DNA from: Rhizobium sp. TH2
GTDB lineage: Bacteria > Pseudomonadota > Alphaproteobacteria > Rhizobiales > Rhizobiaceae
NCBI RefSeq assembly: GCF_024707525.1
Contig: NZ_CP062231.1
Location: forward strand, 5,679,501-5,743,500
Length of the DNA: 64,000 nt
Direction of reading: 5' to 3'
The notes beneath the pieces were generated by a model. That model made no database searches. It was not told the origin of the DNA and worked only from the letters and a program-made list of their open reading frames with translations. The stretch's first letter is position 1; the number at the start of each line of letters is the position of its first letter. Positions 50,874-59,325 of this stretch are shown piece by piece. Both the position numbers and the translations under genes were made by a program.

Positions 50874-51317
50874 GTGAAGAAGCTGCTGCCGCCTTTTCTT
50901 TTCCTCCTGGCGATACTGCTGCTGATCGGGGCCAGATACGTCTGGCCTCAGTCGAACTTGATTCCGCCGCCCTGGCATTGGCTCGGACTGTTGCTCATTG
51001 TTGCAGGGCTTGTGGTGGGGATTCCCGCGGCCAATCGTTTCCACAGAATCGGAACCAACATCAGGACATTCAACGAACCCGGCCAATTGGTCACGGAGGG
51101 CGCGTTCCGCTATACGCGCAATCCCATGTATCTCGGTTTTTCACTGATGCTGCTCGGGCTGGCGATCGTCTTTCCAATCCTGACGTCCTTCATCGTGGTC
51201 GTTGCGTTCGTCGTGATCACCGACCGCTGGTACATCCGGTTCGAGGAAGCGGCGATGGAGCGGAAATTCGGCGATGCCTACCGTGAATATAAGAGCCGGG
51301 TCAGACGTTGGCTGTGA
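50874..51317 (+). CDS. Isoprenylcysteine-methyltransferase-like membrane protein
   Basis: A 147-residue integral membrane protein starting with GTG. It has four helices and the ICMT/PEMT-type SAM motif: LVTEGAFRYTRNPMYLGFSL, and ending RWYIRFEEAAMERKFGDAYR. Similar bacterial proteins methylate lipids or small isoprenoids; the substrate is not known. It follows the DUF1508 gene by 94 bases and precedes another membrane protein by 22. Confidence 0.85.
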   Translation: MKKLLPPFLFLLAILLLIGARYVWPQSNLIPPPWHWLGLLLIVAGLVVGIPAANRFHRIGTNIRTFNEPGQLVTEGAFRYTRNPMYLGFSLMLLGLAIVFPILTSFIVVVAFVVITDRWYIRFEEAAMERKFGDAYREYKSRVRRWL

Positions 51318-51339
51318 AGCAATCACACCGGAACAAACA

Positions 51340-51720
51340 ATGGCCAGCAGCCACTCGCGCTACATCACCGGCAAGCCGATCACCATAAAGGGTCGGCTCA
51401 TCATCTCCGGCTTCATCCTGCTGGCGGCACTGGTGCTTGGCTTTGCCATCAGCGTGGCACTATACCAGTTCAATCGCGATCTCTTCCGCAAGTCCGACGC
51501 GCTCGGCTATGCGCTCTGCGGCGAGGGCCAGCACATCGACGACGTGGCGAGTGGAAGCAAGGGTACGCGGATGATCTGCCGCGATGCCGCGGGCACCGAG
51601 GTCAGCGCGCGAAACAACCTGATCGCGGTCAACATGGCGTTGCCCTTCATCATCATGCTTGCCGTGCCGGGTATATTGATGGCCTGGATACTCGATTTCT
51701 GGGAAGTGAAACGCCACTGA
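51340..51720 (+). CDS. Two-helix membrane protein of unknown function
   Basis: A 126-residue protein starting MASSHSRYITGKPITIKG. A helix at residues 20-44 and one near the end (IAVNMALPFIIMLAVPGILM) enclose an exported loop with two cysteines (GYALCGEG, TRMICRDAAG). No domain is recognised. It probably belongs to the same unit as the methyltransferase-like gene, 22 bases upstream. A strong terminator for the opposite strand lies directly after its stop. Confidence 0.75.
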   Translation: MASSHSRYITGKPITIKGRLIISGFILLAALVLGFAISVALYQFNRDLFRKSDALGYALCGEGQHIDDVASGSKGTRMICRDAAGTEVSARNNLIAVNMALPFIIMLAVPGILMAWILDFWEVKRH

Positions 51721-51757
51721 AAATGAAAAAGGCCCGCATCCCACCGGGATCCGGGCC
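51721..51757 (-). terminator. Intrinsic terminator of the MFS transporter gene
   Basis: GGCCCG/CGGGCC with ATCCC/GGGAT inside one mismatch and loop ACC forms the stem 51731-51757. On the minus strand it is followed by TTTTTCATTTTC. The stop of the leftward MFS gene is 21 bases away. The stem also serves the convergent + strand gene weakly. Confidence 0.85.
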
Positions 51758-51777
51758 TCGCTGTCTTCAAGCCGTGA

Positions 51778-52980
51778 CTACTCCGCAGCGCTGACGGCAG
51801 CGGCGCGCCGGCCGATCGTCACCTGCGTCAGGATGAAGGCAAGTGCCGCGACCAGCGCGATGCCGGCCACCATTGGCAGTGCCGTGCCATCGAACACCGT
51901 GCTGACGATGACCATGGCGAAGGCGGCGGCCACGAAATGCAGCGTGCCCATCAGCGACGAGGCGGTACCGGCGATCTCGCCATGCTCTTCCAGCGCCAGC
52001 ACGGCGCTGGTGGGAATGACGAGGCCGAGGAAGCCGTAGCCGATGAACAGGAACACCGCCATCACGGGCAGGCTGTCAAAGCCCGAGGCCATCACGGCCG
52101 CCATCACCACCATGGTCAGCGCGAAAGCCGTTACGGCAACCTTCATCACCCGTACGAGACCGTAGCGGGCTCCGAAGAAACCCGTCAGCTGTGATACGGA
52201 GAAGAAGGACACGGCATTGATCGAGAAGGCGATCGAATACTGCGCCGGCGTCAGCCCGTAATGCTCGATCAGCACGAAGGGCGAGTTGGCGAGGTAGACG
52301 AGGAAGCTCGAAATCCCTAAGCCCCCGATGAAGGTCAGCGTCAGGAAGTTCTTGTCGCGCAGCAGCAGTCCATAGGCGGAAAGCGCCGCCTTGATGCTGC
52401 TTTCACGCCGATGCTCGACCGGACGCGTCTCTTCCATCTGGGTCGCGAGCAGGACGAGGCCGATGAAGGCCGCGACCGTCACCGCCCAGAACACGCCACG
52501 CCAGCCATAGAACTCGATGACGACGCTGCCCGAAAGCGGCGCCAGGATCGGCGAGATCGAAAAGACCAGCATCAGGAGCGACATCAGCCGCGCGGCCTCG
52601 ACGCCCGTATGCATGTCGCGCACCACGGCGCGGGGGATGACCATGCCGGCAGCGCCACCGATGCCCTGCAGGAAGCGGAAGGCGATCAGGCTCTCGATAT
52701 CGGTCGCCAGCGCGCAACCGATACTGGCTGCGGCAAAGATGCCAATGCCGAGATAGAGCGGCAGCTTGCGCCCCCACATGTCGGAAAGCGGGCCATAGAC
52801 CAGCTGCGACAGCGCGAAGGAGATGAAGAACGCCAGCAGGCTGAGCTGGGTCACCGAAGTATCGGAGCCAAGATCCTTGCCAATGGCCGGCAGCGCCGGA
52901 AGATACATGTCGATCGCGAAGGGCCCGATCGCGGATAAGAGGCCGAGAATGATGGCCGGACGATAGAAAGAAGCGGTCAT
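51778..52980 (-). CDS. MFS drug-resistance transporter (Bcr/CflA family)
   Basis: A 400-residue, 12-helix transporter. The family motif LSDMWGRKLPLYLGIGIF (motif A) and the multidrug motif in helix 5 region (LLMLVFSISPILAPLSG) are visible. The ATG at 52980 gives the normal Bcr-like start MTASFYRPAIILGLLSAIGP; an ATG at 52995 is possible. Family members export drugs or sulphonamides with proton antiport. It diverges from a TetR gene with two operator palindromes in between, and ends at a good terminator, so the unit is complete. Confidence 0.93.
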   Translation of the reverse strand: MTASFYRPAIILGLLSAIGPFAIDMYLPALPAIGKDLGSDTSVTQLSLLAFFISFALSQLVYGPLSDMWGRKLPLYLGIGIFAAASIGCALATDIESLIAFRFLQGIGGAAGMVIPRAVVRDMHTGVEAARLMSLLMLVFSISPILAPLSGSVVIEFYGWRGVFWAVTVAAFIGLVLLATQMEETRPVEHRRESSIKAALSAYGLLLRDKNFLTLTFIGGLGISSFLVYLANSPFVLIEHYGLTPAQYSIAFSINAVSFFSVSQLTGFFGARYGLVRVMKVAVTAFALTMVVMAAVMASGFDSLPVMAVFLFIGYGFLGLVIPTSAVLALEEHGEIAGTASSLMGTLHFVAAAFAMVIVSTVFDGTALPMVAGIALVAALAFILTQVTIGRRAAAVSAAE

Positions 52981-53099
52981 GATGTCGTCTTTCATAAAAC
53001 GCAGGCGGACCAGCCGGATTGCCATCCGCCGCTTGCTTCTATTGATGAGTGATACGGGGGAAGGCGCGGCTTGGGAGGATCGCACCTTCGATAAACACC

Positions 53100-53119
53100 G
53101 TGTCCATAAATTTGGACAC
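53100..53119. promoter_or_regulatory. TetR operator palindrome 1 (MFS-TetR gap)
   Basis: GTGTCCA-N6-TGGACAC, perfect 7-bp arms. It lies in the 194-base gap between the divergent MFS and TetR genes, 120 bases before the MFS start. It is one of two related palindromes and probably binds the adjacent TetR protein. Confidence 0.7.
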
Positions 53120-53129
53120 GCATGTAAAA

Positions 53130-53147
53130 TTAGACACTATTGTCTAA
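53130..53147. promoter_or_regulatory. TetR operator palindrome 2 (MFS-TetR gap)
   Basis: TTAGACA-N4-TGTCTAA, perfect 7-bp arms, centred 29 bases from the first palindrome. It lies directly before the TetR start. Shared core GACA/TGTC with the first site suggests one protein bound to both, repressing both divergent genes. Confidence 0.7.
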
Positions 53148-53174
53148 ATCGTCAAGGTGCATTATCTTTTAGTG

Positions 53175-53864
53175 ATGAACAAAAATCTGGCAGTGGCGGA
53201 AACCCTGGATTCGATTGCGCCGCGCGGGCACCAGGGCAAGCGCCAATCGATCATCGGTGCCGCGGCGGACGTGTTCTGCCGCGAAGGATTCGGCGGCGCC
53301 TGCATCGACGAGATCGCGGTCGAGGCGCGGGTGTCGCGCCAGACCGTCTACAATCACTACCGCGAGAAGGAGACCCTTTTCATGGCGGTGGTGGAGGACG
53401 TGCTGGCGCGTGCCAATGCCGCCGTCTTTGCACTGCTCTCGACGTTTCCCGAAAACGCCGACAATCTGGAAGAGGATCTTGCAGCCTTCCTCGTGCGGCT
53501 CAACAAGAACTGCGTCTGCAACAAGGACGGCCGCTTCCTGCGCAAGCTGGTGCAGACCGAGGGCGCGCGCTATCCGCATCTTTTCGAATCCTGGCGTCGC
53601 CAGGGTCCGTTGAAGCTGACAAGCGCGATCGCGGCGCGTCTAGCGCGACTTAGCGCCAGCGGTGCGCTCGAGATCGACGATTTCGACGTCGCGGCCCGGC
53701 AGTTTCTCGCACTCGGCAATGCCGACCTGCAAATGCCGTTGCTGCTCGGCGAGACACCTGCTGAGGTGGAGCTCGAAAGTGCTGCCCGCAATGCGGTGCG
53801 GACATTCCTGCGCGCCTTTGGCGGCCGGAAGGTTGAAGGGCCTTCATTCGCCGAGGCGATCTGA
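53175..53864 (+). CDS. TetR family regulator of the MFS pump
   Basis: About 229 residues. The ATG at 53175 gives MNKNLAVAETLDSIAPRGHQ; a GTG at 53157 is an alternative. The helix-turn-helix reads IDEIAVEARVSRQTVYNHYR. The C-terminal domain (FLVRLNKNCVCNKDGRFL, PHLFESWRRQGP) is of the AefR type, seen in repressors of efflux and oxidative-stress genes. Divergence from the pump with two palindromes between supports autoregulation and control of the pump. Confidence 0.9.
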   Translation: MNKNLAVAETLDSIAPRGHQGKRQSIIGAAADVFCREGFGGACIDEIAVEARVSRQTVYNHYREKETLFMAVVEDVLARANAAVFALLSTFPENADNLEEDLAAFLVRLNKNCVCNKDGRFLRKLVQTEGARYPHLFESWRRQGPLKLTSAIAARLARLSASGALEIDDFDVAARQFLALGNADLQMPLLLGETPAEVELESAARNAVRTFLRAFGGRKVEGPSFAEAI

Positions 53865-53868
53865 ATAT

Positions 53869-54354
53869 CTAACGCGCCACTCCGGCCTTCTCCTTCGCCA
53901 CCCGGTATCGCGCGGCACTTGCCGCCGGCCATTCCTGCCTCGCATCATAATATTCCTCGAAGGCACGGGCGCCATCCGGCAGCACGACCCAGGGCAGTTT
54001 CGAGCGCGTATAGATATGAACGTCGGGCATGAAGTCATCCGGCGTGTCGAGAGTGACGATCCGCAGGAACCGCAGCCATGTGCGGCCGCCATAGTCGCTC
54101 CACAGCGGCGATCGGCATTCGCTGCAACGATAGATGTCATGCGGATGACCGCTCTCCGTCGCCATGCGCACCGGTTCCGGCGCTTTGCCGAGAAGCTCGA
54201 TCCGGTCGGCTTCGATCAGGCCGTTGATTGCAAAGGCACTGCCCGTCTGTCGCTGGCAGTCGCGGCAATGACAGCAATGGATGAACATCGGCCGGCCGTG
54301 CATTCTATACCTGACGCCGCCGCAAAAGCATTGCCCGTTCCAAGCATCCGGCAT
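53869..54354 (-). CDS. GFA-family (glutathione-dependent formaldehyde-activating type) protein
   Basis: A 161-residue zinc protein. Metal cysteines lie in GQCFCGGVRY, IHCCHCRDCQRQTGS and YRCSECRSPLWSDYGG, as in GFA/CENP-V proteins. Members bind glutathione adducts or have other thiol roles; the true reaction is uncertain for most. The ATG at 54354 begins MPDAWNGQCFCGG; a longer frame exists but adds no conserved sequence. It converges with the TetR gene, with 4 bases between the stop codons. Confidence 0.9.
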   Translation of the reverse strand: MPDAWNGQCFCGGVRYRMHGRPMFIHCCHCRDCQRQTGSAFAINGLIEADRIELLGKAPEPVRMATESGHPHDIYRCSECRSPLWSDYGGRTWLRFLRIVTLDTPDDFMPDVHIYTRSKLPWVVLPDGARAFEEYYDARQEWPAASAARYRVAKEKAGVAR

Positions 54355-54400
54355 ACCGCATCCTCCGCCACCGCTGCCGATCCTGACCGATGGAAGGCCA

Positions 54401-54432
54401 AAAGAAAAGAGGGTGCGGAAACCGCACCCTCT
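54401..54432 (-). terminator. Intrinsic terminator of the gene at 54459
   Basis: GAGGGTGCGG-N3-CCGCACCCTC (about 54409-54431) gives a 10-bp stem with a 3-base loop, 27 bases past the stop codon at 54459. On the minus strand it is followed by TCTTTTCTTTT, a proper T-tract. Confidence 0.85.
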
Positions 54433-54458
54433 CAAAATCTATGATCCGGAAATAAGGA

Positions 54459-54881
54459 TCAGTTGTCGCTCGCCGCGAACTCGTTCCGTTCGCCGCCATC
54501 CGAATCCGGTCCATCATCGCCACCGAGCGAAGCGGTCTCGGTTTCCAGAATGCGGCGAAGGGAGGCAGCGATCGCGACGATACGAGCGCGTTGCTCGGGG
54601 TTCGACACCTGCAGGGCAGCGGCATCGACCGCATTGGCCATGCTCTGGCGAGTTTCCGGCTGTACGCTCTGCGCTTCGTTGCCAATGGCAACGACGAGAT
54701 CGGCAATCGCCTTGTCCTTGTCGGCCGGCGATCCGCCCATGGCGGCGATTTCCGCATTGACCAAAGCCACACAGTTGCCGCCGCTGGCGCAGCCTGCTGC
54801 GACGCTGGCTGCGCTCGCAAATGCAATCGACGGAAGCACCGCACAGGCAAAAGCCATCGCAACAACAGTACGTTTAAACAT
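54459..54881 (-). CDS. Small exported Ala-rich protein
   Basis: A 140-residue protein from the ATG at 54881 with GGGGATTT upstream. The signal peptide ends at ASAASVAAG. The mature chain has a disulfide-type pair (GCASGGNCVALV) and helical Ala-rich segments (DLVVAIGNEAQSVQPETRQS, AAALQVSNPEQRARIVAIA), then an acidic disordered tail (GGDDGPDSDGGERNEF). No function is known. It ends at a good terminator. Confidence 0.8.
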   Translation of the reverse strand: MFKRTVVAMAFACAVLPSIAFASAASVAAGCASGGNCVALVNAEIAAMGGSPADKDKAIADLVVAIGNEAQSVQPETRQSMANAVDAAALQVSNPEQRARIVAIAASLRRILETETASLGGDDGPDSDGGERNEFAASDN

Positions 54882-55299
54882 GGTAAATCCCCATAAAACC
54901 CTCATTACTAGAAAACGTAACACATTCTTTACCAAGCAACAATTGGAATCTTTCGCACCCGCGAAATATTGCCGGGAGGACGACAATATCACGCTGCTTA
55001 CACGAAAAATCCGTGCATTTGCACAATAAACCGGCGCATCCCCAAAGTTGAGCTCAGCTGTTGCTTGCTTCTTGATCGCGCGTTTGCCGTTTTCTGTCCT
55101 GAATTGGGGCAGATGCATTGCTTCGAGCGTCCCCGAAAACGACAGATAGGTCAAATTTTAGCGATTGGTTTGAGGAGGCCTTAGCGGGTCATCGGTAGAT
55201 TGGTGTCATCGGCGGAGAGAATATCTGGAAAAACAGGAACCTTCGCCCCAACCAAACGGCACCAGGCCCGGCAACAAAAGGGCAGGCCGGAAAACGGGG
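54882..55299. other. Intergenic stretch without visible gene
   Basis: A 418-base gap between two divergent exported-protein genes. It is more AT-rich than its neighbours, as expected for promoters of both genes. I see no conserved coding frame, no tRNA and no strong hairpin. Near 55252 a GGAAC is followed 16 bases later by CGGC, which is only a partial match to the general stress promoter pattern. Confidence 0.5.
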
Positions 55300-55833
55300 A
55301 TGACTGATATGTTTCGCAAGCTTATCGTCGCGGCTCTCGCGGCTCTGACATTCACCGCGGCAATCGTGCCCGAGGCCAATGCCTGGAACCTCGGCTCCCG
55401 CTCGCGCCACCAGCGCGCCGAGATGGCCGCCGCCCCGCTCGCCTTCCAGCTGTTCTGCCTCAAGAACCCCTCGGAATGCCGTAAGTCGCGCCGCTCGGTC
55501 GTCGCCTACACACCGAAGATCCGCGCGCTTCTCGTGTCGGTCAATGCCCAGGTCAACCGCTCGATCCGCCCACGCCGCGAGCGTGGCGACACATGGTCGA
55601 TCAATCCGGCTTACGGCGATTGCGACGACTATGCGATGACCAAGCGCCACAAGCTGATCCGCGCCGGCGTGCCTGCCTCGGCCTTGAAGATCGCCGTCGT
55701 CCGCACCCGCCGTGGCGAGGGCCATGCGATCCTGATCGTCAAGACGACGTCTGGCGAATTCGCGCTCGACAATATCCGCAAGTCGATCGTCCGCCGCTCG
55801 CGGACCGGCTACCGTTTCGAAAAGCTCGTGTGA
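55300..55833 (+). CDS. Transglutaminase-like cysteine proteinase (BTLCP/DUF920)
   Basis: A 177-residue exported protein. The signal peptide ends at EANA (residue 28). The catalytic triad is in place: YGDCDDYAMTKRHKLI (Cys108), RGEGHAILIVKT (His142) and FALDNIRKS (Asp157). Members of this bacterial transglutaminase-like family are periplasmic, often linked to biofilm matrix or LapD-type regulation; no c-di-GMP gene is adjacent here. The ATG has GGGG upstream. Two hairpins, the second with a T-run, end the transcript. Confidence 0.9.
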   Translation: MTDMFRKLIVAALAALTFTAAIVPEANAWNLGSRSRHQRAEMAAAPLAFQLFCLKNPSECRKSRRSVVAYTPKIRALLVSVNAQVNRSIRPRRERGDTWSINPAYGDCDDYAMTKRHKLIRAGVPASALKIAVVRTRRGEGHAILIVKTTSGEFALDNIRKSIVRRSRTGYRFEKLV

Positions 55834-55956
55834 CCTGAAGATTGTGTGACTGGCCGGGGCCGCGCGTTCAAGCGGCCCTGACCCCCGGCACGGTGCCGGC
55901 CAGCGTACCGCGGACCGGCGCCAACCAACAGCCTCACCGCCAACCAATCCTCACCG

Positions 55957-56016
55957 CCAGTCTCCGCGTCCCCGGAGACTGGCTATCCTCCCCGGCGTCA
56001 AACGCCGGGGCTTTTT
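55957..56016 (+). terminator. Tandem hairpins ending in an intrinsic terminator
   Basis: CCAGTCTCCG/CGGAGACTGG (55957-55982) is followed by CCCCGGCGT-N3-ACGCCGGGG (55990-56010) and CTTTTT. The second stem plus T-run is a textbook terminator for the transglutaminase-like gene. Confidence 0.9.
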
Positions 56017-56124
56017 GGTGTCTACAAATGAGAGCGAGCGTTGCCTGGTATCGTAGCCGGAATGCTTATAGCCTGCGGCGAGCTTCGCCTGCCGCGGGCT
56101 GCAATCGTCACAAATGTAGTTAGG

Positions 56125-56904
56125 TCAACTTGCCAGAATGACGGAAATATTGCCGGTACCGGTGATCTTGAGCGCGCCGAGTTTCCCGGTCGCATAGGCG
56201 CCGAGATCGATGTTTATCCGCTGTTGCGCCAGATCGGGATACTCGATCGGGGTATGGCCGTGGATGACGCGGTAGCCGGTGCCCGCGTCTGGCCAGATGA
56301 AATCCGGAGGACGCGACCACAAAAGGACTTGCTCGCGCTGGTCCGCGAGCGGGAGCAGAGGGTCGACGCCGGCATGGACGAAGCAGTAGCCGGGCACGGT
56401 CAGCATCGAGGGCAGCGCGCCGAGAAACTGCAGATGATCCTCGGGAATGTGGCTCGCCAGTTGGCGGCCCAGACGCGCGGTATCGCGGTCGAGATCGTAA
56501 AGACCGTAGGAAGCCAGGGTTTCGCGTCCGCCGAAGTCGAGCCAGCCATTGCCGTAGTTGGCGTTCGTGAGGAAATCAAAGGCGATTTCCTCATGGTTGC
56601 CGGCCAGGCAAAGGCGTTTGAAGCCGCTGGGCGGCGCAGAGAGCAGATGATCCAGTACCATCGCCGACGATGGTCCCCGGTCGATATAGTCGCCGAGACA
56701 GACGAGCCACTTTTCCCCGTCGATACCCTCCGCATCGGCCGCAATCGCACTCTCTAGCTGGCGGAGCAATTTGTGGCAGCCGTGGATGTCGCCGATCACA
56801 TAGATCACACCGGGCATGTTGCTTTCATGCAGGCGCGGGCGGATCGGGGCTTTCCGGTCGGTCTTCCTGCTTCCAAACAGGCGCGGCAGCAGGTCTCTCA
56901 GCAT
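56125..56904 (-). CDS. Calcineurin-like phosphoesterase (serine/threonine phosphatase type)
   Basis: A 259-residue enzyme. The phosphoesterase motifs are VIGDIHGCHKLL, CLGDYIDRGPSSAM, LCLAGNHEEIAFDFL and VIHGHTPIEYP, all with their metal-binding residues. It resembles PrpA/PrpB and bacterial protein phosphatases. The ATG at 56904 begins MLRDLLPRLFG and shares one base with the stop of the upstream O-antigen ligase gene (TGATG), so its translation depends on that gene. Substrates may include phosphorylated envelope proteins or dinucleotides. Confidence 0.9.
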   Translation of the reverse strand: MLRDLLPRLFGSRKTDRKAPIRPRLHESNMPGVIYVIGDIHGCHKLLRQLESAIAADAEGIDGEKWLVCLGDYIDRGPSSAMVLDHLLSAPPSGFKRLCLAGNHEEIAFDFLTNANYGNGWLDFGGRETLASYGLYDLDRDTARLGRQLASHIPEDHLQFLGALPSMLTVPGYCFVHAGVDPLLPLADQREQVLLWSRPPDFIWPDAGTGYRVIHGHTPIEYPDLAQQRINIDLGAYATGKLGALKITGTGNISVILAS

Positions 56905-58295
56905 CAGCCTGCCTCCAGCCCCCGTCTGATCGAGACGGACTTGCCGACGGCGCCAGCGAGAAGCGCCACGTAGAACAGCGTCACGCCGTGCATTTCGAGG
57001 CTGAAATCGACCGAGGAATGTATGGCCACCGCGACCGTCGCACCGATCGCCGCGATGACAAAGGCATCCGCCTTGGTGGACTTCAGATAGGTGCCTGCCA
57101 GAAGCGCGAAGAAGTAGAGGACCAGGATCATCGGCAGCGTGCCGAAGATGAGGCCATATTCCGACCACAGCGCCAGATAGGATGAATGCGCCCGGTCCCA
57201 GACGAAGTCGAAATTGACCGGGCTCTGGTGGAAAAGCGGATAGGCATATTCGAACGTGCCGCCGCCGAAGCCCGTCCATGGCCGGACCATGACCATGCCC
57301 CAGATTTGATCGTAGAGCTGCATGCGGACTTCCGTCGATTGATCGACTGTCTGGAACCGCTCCATCAGCGACGTGCCATAGAGATACGCAATCGTGGTGG
57401 CGCCTACGATCAGCAGGCCAAGCGCTGCGACAGTGCCGAGCGGGCCGGTCGTACGCTCGGATCGCCTTGCATGGAACAGGCCGACCGCGACCGCCATGCC
57501 GGCAAAGGACGCGAACAGCCCCATGCGCGAACTGGTGGCGACGATCGCGATGAGAATCATCAGCCAGCCGAGAAGCGGCAAGAGAAGCCCCTCGCGCACG
57601 TTCAGCAGCATGAACAATCCCTGGCCATTGTCATTGGGCCGTTGGCGGAAGATGTCATAGAGCCTGATGACGCCGATCACGGAGCCGATGGCCAGGAAGG
57701 TCGCAAAGGAGTTGCGGTTGACGAAACCGCCCGTCGCGAAGCCGATATAGGCCCATTTCTGCGTGAAGAGGATGGTGTCGCCGAACTGATAGCGCAGCAG
57801 CAGGCCATAGATCGCATGCGCCGCGGCGATCCAGAACAGGATCCTGAGAAAACGGGCGGCGCGAATGGAATTGGCCGCGATCTGCAGCGCGAGATAACCG
57901 GTCAGCGCGATGTTGATCCAGCGCGCAAATCCAAGCAGCGTATCCTGCGGCGAGATGCTGATCGTCTCGGGTGGCAGTACGCCCTCCGGAAGATACAATA
58001 TCGACGCGGGCAGCATCGAAGCCAACGGCAAGGTCTGCAGGACAATATAGCCGCAGAATACGATGAGAAGCGCCGTGGGAAATTTCAGGTCGGAGACGGT
58101 GATCCTGGGATCGATGCCATTCCAGAGCAGCATCGCGAAATAATAGACCGCTAGCAACGACAGCAGCAATGCATAGAGCGTCCAGGCCATTGGACGATTG
58201 CCACCGAGGATGAGCGGCAGTGTGATGAGCAGGAGGGAGAGCGCCCACATGGCGTGGGTGTTGAGCTTGTGGCGCTGGGTGCTCGCGGCATTCAT
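56904..58295 (-). CDS. O-antigen ligase family protein
   Basis: A 463-residue polytopic membrane protein with about 12 helices. The Wzy/WaaL-type region is visible in MVMVRPWTGFGGGTFEYAYP and HSSYLALWSEYGLIFGTLPM, where a large periplasmic loop with conserved Arg/His/Glu lies. It joins O-antigen or exopolysaccharide to an acceptor, or polymerises it. The start has GAGG seven bases upstream. The same strand carries the small protein at 58363 before it and the phosphatase after it, forming a three-gene unit. No glycosyltransferases are adjacent. Confidence 0.88.
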   Translation of the reverse strand: MNAASTQRHKLNTHAMWALSLLLITLPLILGGNRPMAWTLYALLLSLLAVYYFAMLLWNGIDPRITVSDLKFPTALLIVFCGYIVLQTLPLASMLPASILYLPEGVLPPETISISPQDTLLGFARWINIALTGYLALQIAANSIRAARFLRILFWIAAAHAIYGLLLRYQFGDTILFTQKWAYIGFATGGFVNRNSFATFLAIGSVIGVIRLYDIFRQRPNDNGQGLFMLLNVREGLLLPLLGWLMILIAIVATSSRMGLFASFAGMAVAVGLFHARRSERTTGPLGTVAALGLLIVGATTIAYLYGTSLMERFQTVDQSTEVRMQLYDQIWGMVMVRPWTGFGGGTFEYAYPLFHQSPVNFDFVWDRAHSSYLALWSEYGLIFGTLPMILVLYFFALLAGTYLKSTKADAFVIAAIGATVAVAIHSSVDFSLEMHGVTLFYVALLAGAVGKSVSIRRGLEAG

Positions 58296-58362
58296 GACAG
58301 AGCCTCGCGGTTCACGCTTGCAGGATGCCAGGCCGGCTTGCGAGCTTTGCGATTTGCATCGA

Positions 58363-59034
58363 TCATTGCAACGACTCCTGGGCAGCCTTCTTCACCGACC
58401 ACAGAAACCGCTGCTGGACATCGTTGGGCAGTGCCGAGACGACGGTGGTGATGCGTTCGCGAAAACCCGCGTCATTGATGTATCGGCTGGCGATCGTCTT
58501 GACGCCGCGATAGCTCTCGGCGAGCAGCGCGAGATCCAGTTCGTTCGTCTTGCGGGTGGTGTCGTCCAGTCTGGCGTAATTGTCCTCGGCGAGCCGGACC
58601 CTGAGTTCTGTGATCCATTGCTCGCGGGGGCCAGTCTTTTGCGAACGCACCAGCGCCGCGTTCATGCCAGCCTGATCGTCGAGCGCTTCGGCCGCCGCGG
58701 CGGCAACCAGCCAGGCAAAGGAATTCGTCGGCATCGTCGCGGTGATCGCGTTTGCCTTCTCGAAACACTGAGTGGCGAAGCGGCGGATTTCGGGTGCGGG
58801 GCGCACGCGCGCCAGGCGTGAACCCAGCCCGTAATAGCAACTGCTGAGAACCTGCTTCTTGGAATAGGCCGAAAGTCCGAATTCGGCCTGGCCGGACGCG
58901 ATGCGGTCGTATTCCTCGATGCTTCGCTCGGGCGACCGATCGAGGATCGTGGCCTCCCGGGCCACCGAATAGGCGCCGAAGCAGACTCCGGCAAGAGACA
59001 GCGCAAGCGCCGTCAGCGTGGCAAGACGTGTCAT
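58363..59034 (-). CDS. Exported protein upstream of the O-antigen ligase gene
   Basis: A 223-residue protein from the ATG at 59034 with GGGATTTT upstream. One N-terminal signal/anchor helix (LATLTALALSLAGVCFGAY) leads to an all-helical domain with TPR-like features (RIASGQAEFGLSAYSKKQVL, FAWLVAAAAAEALDDQAGM). The gene is 67 bases before the O-antigen ligase gene, so it is likely a polysaccharide-export accessory protein. I do not recognise a specific family. Confidence 0.75.
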   Translation of the reverse strand: MTRLATLTALALSLAGVCFGAYSVAREATILDRSPERSIEEYDRIASGQAEFGLSAYSKKQVLSSCYYGLGSRLARVRPAPEIRRFATQCFEKANAITATMPTNSFAWLVAAAAAEALDDQAGMNAALVRSQKTGPREQWITELRVRLAEDNYARLDDTTRKTNELDLALLAESYRGVKTIASRYINDAGFRERITTVVSALPNDVQQRFLWSVKKAAQESLQ

Positions 59035-59325
59035 GTAAAATCCCGGTCTGTGCGCATGCGCGATTACTACCCGATACTCCGCGCGTTTGTCGTCGCAGGC
59101 TTTCGTCAGCGATGTCTGTTTCTTGCCCCTGCGAGGCATTAGCAACATCTTGAAAAAAAGTCGATAACCGCAGGCGCCGGGCCGCCTGAATTTCATCAAG
59201 GATAGTTACCGCCGCGGCGAGAAACCCATTCCGTAGCCGCGACCATTTTGCCGCGCTGGCATATGGCCTCGCGGCAAACGATCCGCTATGGTCCCGCCGC
59301 AATTGGAAGCTGGTGGAGTTTGACG

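Noticed and set aside
57186..58154. Open frame opposite the O-antigen ligase gene
   Set aside because: The minus-strand membrane protein has a coherent helix pattern; the opposite frame is polar low-complexity sequence without a ribosome-binding site.
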